Assembly (NCBI GenBank): GCA_024403775.1
Contig: JAKSRE010000005.1
Location: 1-64,000 of the forward strand
Origin: Clostridia bacterium
GTDB taxonomy: Bacteria > Bacillota > Clostridia > Saccharofermentanales > Saccharofermentanaceae
Reading direction: 5' to 3'
Length of the DNA: 64,000 bases
Made by a program: the position numbers and the translations under genes. The notes under the pieces were generated by a model that saw nothing but the letters and a program-made list of their open reading frames with translations, made no database searches and was not told where the DNA came from. Below are positions 37,471 to 46,798 of the stretch, piece after piece. The number at the start of each line of letters is the position of its first letter. Positions within the stretch are counted from its first letter, which is position 1.

Positions 37471-38043
37471 ATGAATTCAAATAGATTTGCCAATAATATA
37501 GTCGTTGTTTGTGATGACAATAGTATTATTCAGCAGGTTAACAGCTTTATGTGTAGATCTGGTGTTTTGACTATTACTGATTTAGAAGGGAAGACCAGAT
37601 ATCTTGTTGATGGCAGGGAAAGTCGTGCCATTGATTCGGAAAGCATTGATGATATTATCATGAGTATAAGTTCAGTAGATAAGAGATTAAATCTTATTAT
37701 AGAGGCTATCCTGTCTAAATTCGGTTTTAATTTTGCTCTTATAGGCACAAGAATATATGCAGATATGATTAAGGATTGTGCTTTTAATATGGATGTTTCC
37801 CGTAATATGAAGAGCTATTATAAAGTGGAAGCAGACCGATATTCCATGACTATTGTTCAGATTGAGAGAGATGTACGATATGCAATAACTAACAGTAGTA
37901 TTCCAAGTGGAGATGCACTTCCTTATTATATAAGTAAAGAGGATTACGAGAGAATTCTTATGGGGAAACATAAGACCAAGAATTTGCTGATATTAAGAAT
38001 AATTGCCCAGATTGCTTTGGACAGATATAATTCGACAAATTAG
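37471..38043 (+). CDS. Spo0A C-terminal-domain (DNA-binding) protein without phosphoacceptor domain
   Basis: Residues 70-150 align by eye with the Spo0A effector domain: LNLIIEAILSKFGFNFALIG corresponds to the Spo0A helix A region, IYADMIKDCAFNMDVSRNM to the middle helices and VQIERDVRYAIT to the recognition-helix region (VERAIRHAI in Spo0A). The N-terminal 65 residues (NNIVVVCDDNSIIQQVNSFM) may be a shortened receiver-like fold but lack the acidic pocket and the Asp-Lys pattern of a phosphorylatable receiver. GAGG precedes the ATG at 37471. Its targets may be sites such as those at 60488-60537 (inference). Confidence 0.75.
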   Translation: MNSNRFANNIVVVCDDNSIIQQVNSFMCRSGVLTITDLEGKTRYLVDGRESRAIDSESIDDIIMSISSVDKRLNLIIEAILSKFGFNFALIGTRIYADMIKDCAFNMDVSRNMKSYYKVEADRYSMTIVQIERDVRYAITNSSIPSGDALPYYISKEDYERILMGKHKTKNLLILRIIAQIALDRYNSTN

Positions 38044-38101
38044 AAACTTTAGTGTATCCTATATCTGTTAATTCAAATCTAATCAATAGGAGGATACATA
38101 T

Positions 38102-38305
38102 ATGGTAGTTACAAAAGATACTATTATTGGTGAAGTTATTATGGCAGACGAGGGTGTAGCTCCAATTCTTATGTCAGCTGGTTTGCATTGTTTGGGTTGT
38201 GCTCTTGCTTCAGGTGAGACAATCGAGGAAGCTTGTCAGGTTCACTCAATGGATTGTGATGCTTTGGTAGAGAGCCTTAACGATTATCTCCAGACATTGG
38301 GCTAA
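38102..38305 (+). CDS. DUF1858 domain-containing protein (CxxC)
   Basis: A 67-residue protein of the DUF1858/hybrid-cluster-associated family: VTKDTIIGEVIMADEGVAPI, then AGLHCLGCALASGETIEEAC. The CLGC motif could form a redox disulfide or bind metal. Its role is not established. AGGAGG precedes the ATG. It is a single gene closed by a terminator. Confidence 0.85.
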   Translation: MVVTKDTIIGEVIMADEGVAPILMSAGLHCLGCALASGETIEEACQVHSMDCDALVESLNDYLQTLG

Positions 38306-38333
38306 TCTTAATTGAAATTTACTTCAATAATAA

Positions 38334-38368
38334 GACCTTCAGATTTTGTTGTCTGAAGGTCATTTTTT
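38334..38368 (+). terminator. Terminator after the DUF1858 gene
   Basis: GACCTTCAGA (38334-38343) pairs perfectly with TCTGAAGGTC (38352-38361) followed by ATTTTTTA. The convergent histidine-kinase gene ends 3 nt further. Confidence 0.88.
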
Positions 38369-38370
38369 AT

Positions 38371-40539
38371 TTATGTTTTTTGTGCTGGACAGATAAGTCT
38401 GAAGGTAGTGCCCTCATTAATCACACTGTCAACTTCAATTGTTGCATTATGTTTATCAGCAATCAGCTTAACTATAGCTAATCCTAATCCTGTACCCTTT
38501 ATGTTTATACCAGAATTCTTTGCTCTGTAGAATCTGTCGAAAATGTGTGATACATCCTCTTCAGGAATACCAATACCATTATCTGATACCTCAATTATGA
38601 TATCGCCAGATTTTTTATCGCCTCTTCTAAACGCTTTAATTTTAATCTTACCATCCTCGTTGGTGTAGTGCATTGCATTTGAAATAAGGTTCTCGAAGAT
38701 TCTAACTAGTTTATTTGGATCAGCGTCAACCATCAGATAATCATCTTCTGGGATATCTAGTTCAAGTGTTTTGCCTCTCATTGATACATCTGGTTCATAC
38801 ATATAATATGTCTCTTCCAGCATCTGTGATACTGACAAAGGTATGAACTTAAAAGCCATACCACCAGACTGAAGTTTTGTAAGTTCAATGATATCTGCGA
38901 TTAGTCGCTCCATCTGATTAGCTCTTCTGATAATGTTTTCAGAATAGGAAGTAACTTGTTCTGGATTATTCACAACACTTTCGGTAGAGAGGAGCTGAGC
39001 ATAACCCTTGATAGCCGTAATAGGTGTCTTCAAATCGTGAGAGATGTTAGACATAACGTTTTTACGTGCCAATTCATTATCAAGAAGATCTTCGTTTGTC
39101 TTTCTGAGGTTCTCATTGGCTTTGGATAACTGTTCTGTTCTAATAGTAACAAGACGTTCAAGATTCTCTTTAGAATGCGCAAGTTCATTGAACTGAAGAA
39201 CGTAATAGATTATGAATATTATCTGAAGACATATGAGGGATGATGTATAGAACACTGAATATATAGGTATGTAATAGACATACATATATTCACCAACAAT
39301 TGTAAGGTATATAAAAAATGTTGACAGGGCAGAGAACAATGCAAGAACTGAATTCTTTTCTCTCTTTTTATCTAGAAGAATAATGTAAATTGTTTTACCC
39401 AGAAGAAGTGCTGAACAAATAACGATAAAGAATTTAACGACATTCAAGTCGGAATAACTTGCTGATTTATCGACTCTTAACTGTTCAGGAATGATTAAGG
39501 CAACACTTAATAGGATTACTACAAAGGTGTCATGCCATCTTCTTACAAAAGATTTATACTCTGACTGATATGAGAAGATTGATGTAACGAATGCATATGA
39601 CATAGCAAGGTGCGTAATAAGAAGCATAAAAAGTGCGGTATTACGTGCATGAGTACTTATTGACAGGTAATTATTATCGATACAAATGTAAGCGAGCATA
39701 ACTATGATTGTGCCCACAAACAAATATCTCTTTGCCTTATATCTGAAGGTTTGGGAGAGAATAAGGGAACCAACTGCAGACATAAGGAAAATTGCAACTT
39801 CAAAGAAGAACCATGCATTAACGAAGATATTATATCTGTTGTTAGTAGCATAATTACCTATGGAAGGGTAAGCAGTGATTCCACCTTTATCTACGTTAAA
39901 TTCTGAATCTACAAAAATGACTAATTCTACTATCTCTTCATGATTCTCATTAATGGCCACGTTTAAGTTACCACAGTTAAAATCAAAGAAAGATTTACCA
40001 GTCTTGGTCTCACTACCGAACATATCAACATACTCGCCATTAATGTAGACATAACCAGTACCGTTTACTGAAGGGATATTAAGATAATAAATATCACTGG
40101 TATCAAGGAAATGAAGCCTCATCATATAAATGGCTTTGTTAAACTCGATTTTCTCTTCAAGGTTAATAAAATAAGCACAATCCTCACCCAGATCAATCCA
40201 TCCAGAAGGGGAGATTTTTACATTCTCAAAATGCTGGATTGTCTGAAATTTTTCATATCTGATATGACCATTCTCATAAAGGTCAGAAAGACCGACATTT
40301 GGAATCAAAATCCAGTCATCAGCAAGGAAGATACCATTTGGACCTTTTAATAAATCTGCATCTACTTCGTTAGTATAAGTAACCTCATTATAATTTAAAG
40401 AAGTAGGTCGACGAATGTTGAATTCAAACAATATTGAACCACAGACAATAAATAGAACTATAAGCAAAAAAGAGGCCAGAAAATGAATGGACAGGGAAGA
40501 ATCTGAAATTTTAAATATTCTTCTTATTCTGCTATTCAT
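38371..40539 (-). CDS. Membrane histidine kinase with 7TMR-DISM-like sensor
   Basis: Sensor kinase of 722 residues. One N-terminal membrane helix, an extracellular beta-rich domain of about 200 residues, then seven membrane helices (about residues 240-445), a coiled-coil (ARKNVMSNISHDLKTP leads from it), HisKA with phospho-acceptor His in SHDLKTPITAIKGYAQ, and HATPase with NLISNAMHYTNEDG, DNGIGIPEED and GTGLGLAIVK. This layout fits 7TMR-DISM receptors. The ATG at 40539 is chosen because GAGG sits 5 nt upstream. The response regulator gene lies upstream but a strong terminator separates them. Confidence 0.9.
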   Translation of the reverse strand: MNSRIRRIFKISDSSLSIHFLASFLLIVLFIVCGSILFEFNIRRPTSLNYNEVTYTNEVDADLLKGPNGIFLADDWILIPNVGLSDLYENGHIRYEKFQTIQHFENVKISPSGWIDLGEDCAYFINLEEKIEFNKAIYMMRLHFLDTSDIYYLNIPSVNGTGYVYINGEYVDMFGSETKTGKSFFDFNCGNLNVAINENHEEIVELVIFVDSEFNVDKGGITAYPSIGNYATNNRYNIFVNAWFFFEVAIFLMSAVGSLILSQTFRYKAKRYLFVGTIIVMLAYICIDNNYLSISTHARNTALFMLLITHLAMSYAFVTSIFSYQSEYKSFVRRWHDTFVVILLSVALIIPEQLRVDKSASYSDLNVVKFFIVICSALLLGKTIYIILLDKKREKNSVLALFSALSTFFIYLTIVGEYMYVYYIPIYSVFYTSSLICLQIIFIIYYVLQFNELAHSKENLERLVTIRTEQLSKANENLRKTNEDLLDNELARKNVMSNISHDLKTPITAIKGYAQLLSTESVVNNPEQVTSYSENIIRRANQMERLIADIIELTKLQSGGMAFKFIPLSVSQMLEETYYMYEPDVSMRGKTLELDIPEDDYLMVDADPNKLVRIFENLISNAMHYTNEDGKIKIKAFRRGDKKSGDIIIEVSDNGIGIPEEDVSHIFDRFYRAKNSGINIKGTGLGLAIVKLIADKHNATIEVDSVINEGTTFRLICPAQKT

Positions 40540-40591
40540 AAAATGCCTCACTTAATACTTATATAAATAATAATATTATTATACATAAAAA

Positions 40592-40625
40592 TAATCCTTC
40601 GAGAAGTAATAGTCTCGAAGGATTA
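40592..40625 (-). terminator. Terminator between the response regulator and the kinase genes
   Basis: TAATCCTTCGAGA (40592-40604) pairs perfectly with TCTCGAAGGATTA (40613-40625), a 13-bp stem with an 8-nt loop. On the minus strand it is followed by TTTTTA. Confidence 0.88.
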
Positions 40626-40660
40626 AAATCTTTTTACAAATTATTAATTAATCTTGTATA

Positions 40661-41371
40661 TTAGTCATCTGTAAGAAGGCTGCTCTTTACTGGTGGATAA
40701 GCGAATGAATATCCGATACCCCATTCAGTCTTTACAAATGTAATTTCAGGTGCAATCTTCTCCATCTTCTTTCTGAGATATGAGATATTAACCATTACAA
40801 GATGGTTATCGCACTCTTCGTTCTCGCCCCAAACATGCTTAAAAATACGTTTAAATGGAACGATTACATTTGGTGTCTCAGACAAAAGTCTCAAAATATC
40901 AAACTCACGGTTTGTAAGGTGAACTGGCTGATCCTTTAAAGTAACTTCACGTGTCTTAATATTAATCTTAAGAGGTGGGAACTCTACGAGGAAACCCTTA
41001 CTCATCAAATTACGCTTAATATGTGCGTTGATTCTGAGCTGTAACTCCTCAAGAGCAAAAGGCTTAGTGATGTAATCATCAGCACCTGCCTTAAACCCTG
41101 CAATTCTATCATCCAAATCCTCGAGAGCTGTCAAGAAAATAATTGGTGCTTTTGTATACTGCTGAATCTTTGGAGTAAAGTCAAAAGCATTTCCATCTGG
41201 TAACATAACATCAAGTACGATACAGTCAAAGCTATGAATCTGAACCCTCTCAATTGTCTGCTCCATAGTTGTTGCTGTGAGAATCTCGTAACCCTTTGAA
41301 ATCAAGAAGTCTTTGTTAACGTTAAGGATATCAACGTCATCATCGACTAAAAGTATTTTATACTGAGCCAT
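40661..41371 (-). CDS. OmpR-family response regulator
   Basis: A 236-residue two-component regulator. The receiver has ILLVDDDVD, phospho-acceptor Asp54 in IVLDVMLPDG, Thr in IFLTAL and Lys in DYITKPF; the C-terminal winged helix has LTNREFDILRLL and VMVNISYLRKKMEKIAPE. The ATG at 41371 follows AAAGGAGA at good spacing; an upstream in-frame start would add 12 unusual residues and is rejected. It most likely partners the kinase downstream. Confidence 0.92.
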   Translation of the reverse strand: MAQYKILLVDDDVDILNVNKDFLISKGYEILTATTMEQTIERVQIHSFDCIVLDVMLPDGNAFDFTPKIQQYTKAPIIFLTALEDLDDRIAGFKAGADDYITKPFALEELQLRINAHIKRNLMSKGFLVEFPPLKINIKTREVTLKDQPVHLTNREFDILRLLSETPNVIVPFKRIFKHVWGENEECDNHLVMVNISYLRKKMEKIAPEITFVKTEWGIGYSFAYPPVKSSLLTDD

Positions 41372-41567
41372 ATAGTATCTCCTTTCACAAGATTTATTAG
41401 CCATCATTTATAATTTATCGTCCTAATTATAGATTTATGTTTTAGGTTGTTCAATAGTTTTTACAATTCATTAACAAAAAGATTTTATTATATAAATAAG
41501 TTAATTGATTATCTAAAATTAGAACTTATGTTTGAAAATGCAAGGCTTCAATAGTATAATTGGTTTT

Positions 41568-42782
41568 ATGGAAAGACGTATATTACATGTTGATCAGAAT
41601 TGCTATTTTGCCTCGGTCGAGATGATAGAACATCCTGAACTCAGGAATGTTCCGATGGCAGTTGTAGGTGACGCTAGTAAGCGCCATGGTATTATTCTTG
41701 CAAAAAATCAGCTGGCATCCAAGGCAGGTGTTAAAACTGCTGAAGCCATATGGCAGGCAGAGACCAAATGTCCTAATCTTGTTAAGATTCCGGCTCATCA
41801 TGACAAATATAAAATGTTTTCCAATATGTTGAGAGATATGTATGAAGAATATACTGATCTTGTTGAACCATTTGGACTTGATGAATGCTGGTTAGATATA
41901 ACTGAATCCAGTCGTGGCAGAAGCGATGAAGAGATTGCCCAGGAGATTAGATGGCGTGTTAAACAGGAATTTAATCTAACTTGTTCAATAGGTGTGAGTT
42001 TTAATAAGATATTTGCCAAATTAGGTTCTGATTATAAAAAGCCTGATGCAGTTACTGTTATTAGGCGAGATACTTATAAGGATATTGTGTGGCCTTTACC
42101 TGTTGAAGACCTGTTATTTGTTGGCCGTAATACCTGTGAACGTCTCCATAAGATAAATATAAGAACTATCGGTGATCTGGCAAACTGTAACAGGGAATAT
42201 ATTAATAGTTATATGGGTAAAAATGGTGACGTATTATGGCTTTATGCTAATGGTATGGATGAGTCACCAGTTAAGGAGACTGGTGCAACCAGAGAGATTA
42301 AGTCTGTTGGTAATTCTGTTACTACCCCTGTGGATATGGTGACACTTGTTGAAGTATCAGGAACACTTAAAGAATTATCCGAGGAAGTGGCGGCAAGGCT
42401 TAGAAGAAAATCGATGCTTGCGACAACAGTTCAGATTACTGTTCGTGACAGTAAATTAAATGTATATGAGCGCCAGAGAAGTCTTTTTGAACCTACAGAT
42501 AATGGTAGGCATATTTATGATTTAGCATTAGAATTATTTAAGGAATCTCACGAGAATGGGGTTGCATTAAGAAGTGTGGGAGTAAGAGCAACAAAACTTA
42601 TTCCAAAAAGTTCGAGACTTCAGATATCACTTTTCGATGAGGATCTGGTAAAAAAGCAGAAGGACAGCCGAATTGATTCGGTTATTGACAGGATTAATTC
42701 CGTATATGGCAAGGGAAGTGTTAAGACTCTTGGCGAACTAAATTCTGTGGATTATCTTGAGGAGAATAAAGATGAGGATTAA
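41568..42782 (+). CDS. dinB: DNA polymerase IV (Y-family)
   Basis: Error-prone lesion-bypass polymerase. The catalytic carboxylates are in RRILHVDQNCYFASVE (first Asp) and FGLDECWLDIT (Asp-Glu). The little-finger domain follows to residue 404. The family normally begins as MxRxILHxD, so ATG 41568 is taken as start although no clear ribosome site precedes it; ATG 41538 is an alternative. Divergent from the response regulator. Its 3' end overlaps the next gene by 11 nt. Confidence 0.88.
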   Translation: MERRILHVDQNCYFASVEMIEHPELRNVPMAVVGDASKRHGIILAKNQLASKAGVKTAEAIWQAETKCPNLVKIPAHHDKYKMFSNMLRDMYEEYTDLVEPFGLDECWLDITESSRGRSDEEIAQEIRWRVKQEFNLTCSIGVSFNKIFAKLGSDYKKPDAVTVIRRDTYKDIVWPLPVEDLLFVGRNTCERLHKINIRTIGDLANCNREYINSYMGKNGDVLWLYANGMDESPVKETGATREIKSVGNSVTTPVDMVTLVEVSGTLKELSEEVAARLRRKSMLATTVQITVRDSKLNVYERQRSLFEPTDNGRHIYDLALELFKESHENGVALRSVGVRATKLIPKSSRLQISLFDEDLVKKQKDSRIDSVIDRINSVYGKGSVKTLGELNSVDYLEENKDED

Positions 42783-43671
42783 AGACTGCAATTCTTATTT
42801 TAAGGAATGCTATGGCAGTAAGACATATAAAGTGGGAATAAGTCTTAAGGTTACTTGTCCAAACAGAGATGGAAAATGTGGTACTGGTGGCTGTAAATTC
42901 TGTTCCAGTGGTGGTTCTGGAGAATTTAGTGAGAGTTCTGAGTTAAGTGTTACTGAGCAGATTGATTCTGGAATTAGTAAGCTTTCACGTAAAACTAAGA
43001 GTGATTCAGGATATATCGCTTATTTTCAGAGTTTTACTAATACGTACTGTGAGCCTGATATGTTAAGAAAGGCTATTTGGGAGGCTATGAAGCATCCTAA
43101 GGTAGTTGCCATATCAATTGCTACAAGACCTGACTGTCTTCCAGAAGAGATACTAAAAGTTTTGTCTGATTTTATTATTGAATTTGGAACAGGAAGAATT
43201 GCACCAGTTTTATATGTTGAACTTGGACTTCAAACAATAGATGATGATGTAGCAAGAGAGTTTAACAGGGGATATTCTACAAAAGTATATGACGAGGCAG
43301 TAAGCAAACTTAAGGGAATCGGTGCCAATATAATTACTCATATTATTCTTGGTCTTCCAGGTGAGAGTAGGGATATGATGATGGAGACCGTAAGATATGT
43401 TAAGGATAAAGGAACAGACGGCGTTAAGTTTACCTGTCTTTATATTCTTCGTGATACTGAATATGAGAAGCTTTGGAATAATGGTGAGATTAAGGTTTTA
43501 GATATAGATGAATATTTTAATCTGGTTAGTGAAGCCATAAATATACTGGGGGATAAGATAGTAATTCACAGATTTACTGGTGACGGACCTAAAAGTATCC
43601 TTCTTGCACCAGAATGGACTAGTAACAAAAGAGCAGTGATAAATTATATAAACAGAAGATTCTTTAATTGA
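42772..43671 (+). CDS. TIGR01212-type radical SAM protein (YhcC-like)
   Basis: A 299-residue radical SAM protein with an atypical cluster motif CGTGGCKFCSS preceded by LKVTCPNRDGKCG, the pattern of the YhcC family; the AdoMet-binding regions YIAYFQSFTNTYCEPD and VELGLQTIDDDVAREFNRGY follow. The substrate is not established. GAGGA lies within dinB and the ATG at 42772 overlaps the dinB stop by 11 nt, so the genes are coupled. Confidence 0.87.
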   Translation: MRIKDCNSYFKECYGSKTYKVGISLKVTCPNRDGKCGTGGCKFCSSGGSGEFSESSELSVTEQIDSGISKLSRKTKSDSGYIAYFQSFTNTYCEPDMLRKAIWEAMKHPKVVAISIATRPDCLPEEILKVLSDFIIEFGTGRIAPVLYVELGLQTIDDDVAREFNRGYSTKVYDEAVSKLKGIGANIITHIILGLPGESRDMMMETVRYVKDKGTDGVKFTCLYILRDTEYEKLWNNGEIKVLDIDEYFNLVSEAINILGDKIVIHRFTGDGPKSILLAPEWTSNKRAVINYINRRFFN

Positions 43672-43692
43672 GTTTTTTTAAGAGGTATTAGT

Positions 43693-44052
43693 ATGAAAGC
43701 ATATATAACTGACTTTATGAATGAGACAGTAAAATTTATAGACACAAGTCTCGATAGTCTTAATGAAGAAGGTAAGAAAGCTTACCTTGAAGAATATACT
43801 ACCAAGCTTACATTTTTTATGCATGAGAGACTTATTCATCTTATAGTTACTGTTTTGTTTGCAGTAATGGAGATAATATCAATCACTGCTATGAGCATAT
43901 ATACTAATCTGGTATCAATAGTATTAAGTGTAATGTTTATGATTTTACTTATACCTTATGTTATGCATTATTATTTTCTCGAAAATAGTGTACAAGAAAT
44001 GTATAAGATTCGAGATCGAATCCTAAGCAAAATGGAAAGTATCAAAAGCTGA
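43693..44052 (+). CDS. Hypothetical small membrane protein
   Basis: Not recognised. 119 residues with two adjacent membrane helices (about residues 54-75 and 78-96) between soluble ends; the N-terminal half is helical and charged. AGAGG precedes the ATG. It follows the radical SAM gene by 21 nt and is probably in the dinB transcript. Confidence 0.6.
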   Translation: MKAYITDFMNETVKFIDTSLDSLNEEGKKAYLEEYTTKLTFFMHERLIHLIVTVLFAVMEIISITAMSIYTNLVSIVLSVMFMILLIPYVMHYYFLENSVQEMYKIRDRILSKMESIKS

Positions 44053-44057
44053 GATTA

Positions 44058-44987
44058 TTAATCTTCAAAAAGTTCAGTACTAAAGTATCTCTCGCCAGTA
44101 TCAGGAAGAATTGTTACTACAGTCTTACCTTTACCTAATTTTTGAGCGAGCTTAATAGCGGCAGTAACATTTGTACCACTAGAGATTCCGCAGAGAATAC
44201 CTTCTTCACGGATTAATCGTTTTGTTGTATTGATTGCTTCCTCATCAGTAACAATCACAATATCATCATAAATATTTGTATCAAGATTTTCTGGAATTAA
44301 GCCATCGCCAATTCCCATCTGAAGGTGAGTGCCGATGCTTCCACCAGAAAGAATAGCTGCATGCTGTGGCTCTGCAACCCAGATTTTGATATCAGGATTT
44401 TTATCTTTAAGAGCATTACCAATTCCGCTTATTGTTCCGCCTGTTCCAAATCCAGCACAAAAACCATCGATTGGACCATTTACATCATTTAAAATCTCAA
44501 TAGCTGTATGATTTTTGTGAACCTGTGGGTTAGCAGGGTTAGCAAACTGCTGAGGAACCCATACTCTGTTGTCTTCTTCCTGCATTCTGAGAGCAGTCTG
44601 AAGGCACTCATCGATACATTTTCCGATATCTCCGTCATCATGGATTAATACAAGCTCAGCACCATAAGCTTTGATGAGTTTTCGTCTCTCATAGCTAACG
44701 GAATCTGGCATAATAATTCTTACTTTATAACCACGAACAGCGCCAACAAGTGACAAACCAATACCCTGATTACCAGAAGTTGGCTCTACAATAATAGTAT
44801 CAGGTTTAATGATGCCAGCCTTCTCAGCTTCAATAATCATGTTGTATGCGGTACGTGTTTTAATTGAACCACCGATATTGATACCTTCATACTTTACGAG
44901 AATGTCTGCACATCCTTCAGGTACAATATGTGATAACTTAATCAGGGGAGTATTTCCCATTGCTTCAAGTACGTTATTGTAAATCAA
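44058..44987 (-). CDS. cysK: Cysteine synthase-family PLP enzyme
   Basis: Fold-type II PLP enzyme of the O-acetylserine sulfhydrylase family (309 residues). Markers: MGNTPLIKLSHIV, the PLP Lys in GGSIKTRTAYNMI (usually SVKDR), EPTSGNQGIGLSL (usually TSGNTG) and GFGTGGTISGIGNAL, GISSGTNVTAA. The two altered positions lie in the substrate-binding loop, so a related beta-replacement reaction is possible. The start is TTG at 44987, 6 nt after GGAGG; an ATG at 45008 lies upstream of that ribosome site and is rejected. Confidence 0.85.
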   Translation of the reverse strand: MIYNNVLEAMGNTPLIKLSHIVPEGCADILVKYEGINIGGSIKTRTAYNMIIEAEKAGIIKPDTIIVEPTSGNQGIGLSLVGAVRGYKVRIIMPDSVSYERRKLIKAYGAELVLIHDDGDIGKCIDECLQTALRMQEEDNRVWVPQQFANPANPQVHKNHTAIEILNDVNGPIDGFCAGFGTGGTISGIGNALKDKNPDIKIWVAEPQHAAILSGGSIGTHLQMGIGDGLIPENLDTNIYDDIVIVTDEEAINTTKRLIREEGILCGISSGTNVTAAIKLAQKLGKGKTVVTILPDTGERYFSTELFED

Positions 44988-45068
44988 AATCGGCCTCCAA
45001 AATATCATCCAAAAATTGCTCAGCTATTATAACCTTTTTATGAGGTCAAAAGCAATTACACAAGATTT

Positions 45069-46268
45069 TTATTTAGTCATTTTATAATAATTATTGAACT
45101 GGCACTTAATGTTGCCATTATATACTTTAGTTCTCTTGTCAGCTTTGTAGCCAGTCTGTACCTCAAAACTGTCATCAGGAGTAATAACGCTTAAGCGAAT
45201 GCCTTTCTTACAGTGACCGTATTTATCAAGATAAACTCTTGCAATACCCTTATAGATTGCAAATGCTTCCTCTTCTGTGAGAAGTCTGCCACCATAAGGT
45301 GGATTAGTAATTATAAGCTGTCTGTCAAAGCCAGTCTTCTCAAGGAGAAATTCTGGAGTTCTTGTTTTGAAATCAGCCTGTTCAAATCTGATGAATTTAT
45401 CAACACCAGCATTGCGGGCATTTTTACGTGCGTTATCGATTGCTTTACCGTCAATATCTGATCCCCAGTAGAAGCAGTCATCCATTTCAGACAAGTCTTC
45501 AAGTTCTAATGCCTCTTCATGAGCTTTTTTGTAAGCATCAGTTCCAATATAAGGAAGTGACTCGTATGCGAAGTGTCTCATTTTACCAGGAGCAACATTA
45601 AGAGCCATCATGGCAGCTTCGATAAGAATTGTGCCAGAACCACAAAGTGGATCAACGAGTGCTTCATAACCAAATGGCTTATAGTGCGCAAGTGAAATGA
45701 AGGCACTTGCGAGTGTCTCTTTGATAGGTGCTTCATGAGTAAGTGGTCTGTAGCCACGCTTATGAAGACCATCTCCAGAAGTATCAATCATCATTCTTAC
45801 GATATCATCAACAATACCGAACTGAATTCTAACGACACCTTCATCCTTATCTTCGTAGATAGTGTCATTTATACCAAGTTTTCTACTAATTCTGAGTGAA
45901 TCAACAATAGCTTTCTTACAAAGACTCTGGCAGGCAGGAATTCCAAAAAGTTTGGATTTGCGTGAAAAACCATTAACAATAAAAACATAATCTCGAGGAA
46001 TAAAATCGTTCCAGTTTATACTTTTTGTTCCATCAAAGAACTCTTCAAAAGTCTCTGCTTTAAATGAACCAGCTTCAATAAATACGCGTTCACCACGTCG
46101 AACCCACATATTAACACGGGCAACATGTATAGCATAATCAGTATCACTAACCTTAAGTGTAACAACGCCATCGGTTACAGTAATGTTTTCTTTATCATAA
46201 CCGATACTGACCAGATCTTCTCTTACTAAGCTTTCCAGACCGAACAAAGCAGTAATAATAATATTCAT
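45069..46268 (-). CDS. THUMP-domain class I SAM-dependent RNA methyltransferase (RlmL/YpsC-like)
   Basis: A 399-residue methyltransferase. The N-terminal ferredoxin-like/THUMP region (ITALFGLESLVREDLVSIGY) binds RNA, the catalytic domain has DPLCGSGTILIEAAMMALN (SAM motif I) and TNPPYGGRL (the NPPY target-amine motif, N2-guanine type). Similar proteins modify 23S rRNA; the exact position cannot be inferred. The ATG at 46268 follows GAGG by 5 nt. No neighbour is co-transcribed. Confidence 0.87.
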   Translation of the reverse strand: MNIIITALFGLESLVREDLVSIGYDKENITVTDGVVTLKVSDTDYAIHVARVNMWVRRGERVFIEAGSFKAETFEEFFDGTKSINWNDFIPRDYVFIVNGFSRKSKLFGIPACQSLCKKAIVDSLRISRKLGINDTIYEDKDEGVVRIQFGIVDDIVRMMIDTSGDGLHKRGYRPLTHEAPIKETLASAFISLAHYKPFGYEALVDPLCGSGTILIEAAMMALNVAPGKMRHFAYESLPYIGTDAYKKAHEEALELEDLSEMDDCFYWGSDIDGKAIDNARKNARNAGVDKFIRFEQADFKTRTPEFLLEKTGFDRQLIITNPPYGGRLLTEEEAFAIYKGIARVYLDKYGHCKKGIRLSVITPDDSFEVQTGYKADKRTKVYNGNIKCQFNNYYKMTK

Positions 46269-46798
46269 ATAAACCTCGAAATACTTATTTTGCATTAGCA
46301 TTATAACAGAAATATTCCTAAAGTGATTTTTTTATGGAAAATCAGCGAAAAGTTGTTAAAAGTGATTTTACCTGTCCATGAGTGGTGGACAAACACCAAG
46401 TGAACAAACATGCCTTTTTATGAATAAGCCCACTATTAACGCTTGTAATAGTTCTGTAACATTTGTCAAGGTGTCCCAGTAAAAAAATGCGACATTTTCG
46501 ACAATCCGATAAAATAAGGCTTTATAAGGCATCAAATGAGAAGAGTGCCTGTTTTAAGGTTATCTACAGACTTTTGAACGTTTTGAACATTTTTCTACAC
46601 GTTATATGCGTCAAAAATAAATTTCTTTTGAGAAATAGCCTTAAAAATAAAATATCGTTGATATATATCAAGATGTTGGGCTTCGACAAATTGTTGTCGA
46701 TAGCACCAGATAAAAATGTTACTAAAAAATTACAAAAAGTAAGAAAAATCGGATTTTCTTTGCTATAATCCTATAAACATTTTATTTTTGAGGTGTAT
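46269..46798. promoter_or_regulatory. proA promoter region: Long intergenic region with Spo0A-box-like sites and the proA promoter
   Basis: About 500 bp without a convincing gene. It holds an extended -10 (TGCTATAAT, 46761-46769) for proA, and several sequences resembling Spo0A boxes: TTTGTCAAG (46462-46470, 8 of 9), TTCGACAAT (46497-46505, 8 of 9) and a perfect TTCGACAAA (46682-46690) that forms the left arm of the inverted repeat TCGACAA-ATTG-TTGTCGA (46683-46700). A smaller repeat, TGTCCA-7 nt-TGGACA, lies near 46374-46392. Confidence 0.45.

Noticed and set aside
46550..46570. DnaA-box-like TTATCTACA in the proA leader
   Set aside because: A single site with one mismatch, no cluster and no replication genes near; not an origin.
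46463..46768. An open frame of 101 codons upstream of proA
   Set aside because: Low-complexity, Lys-rich translation without family resemblance; it covers the proA -10 region and Spo0A-like sites; no ribosome site.
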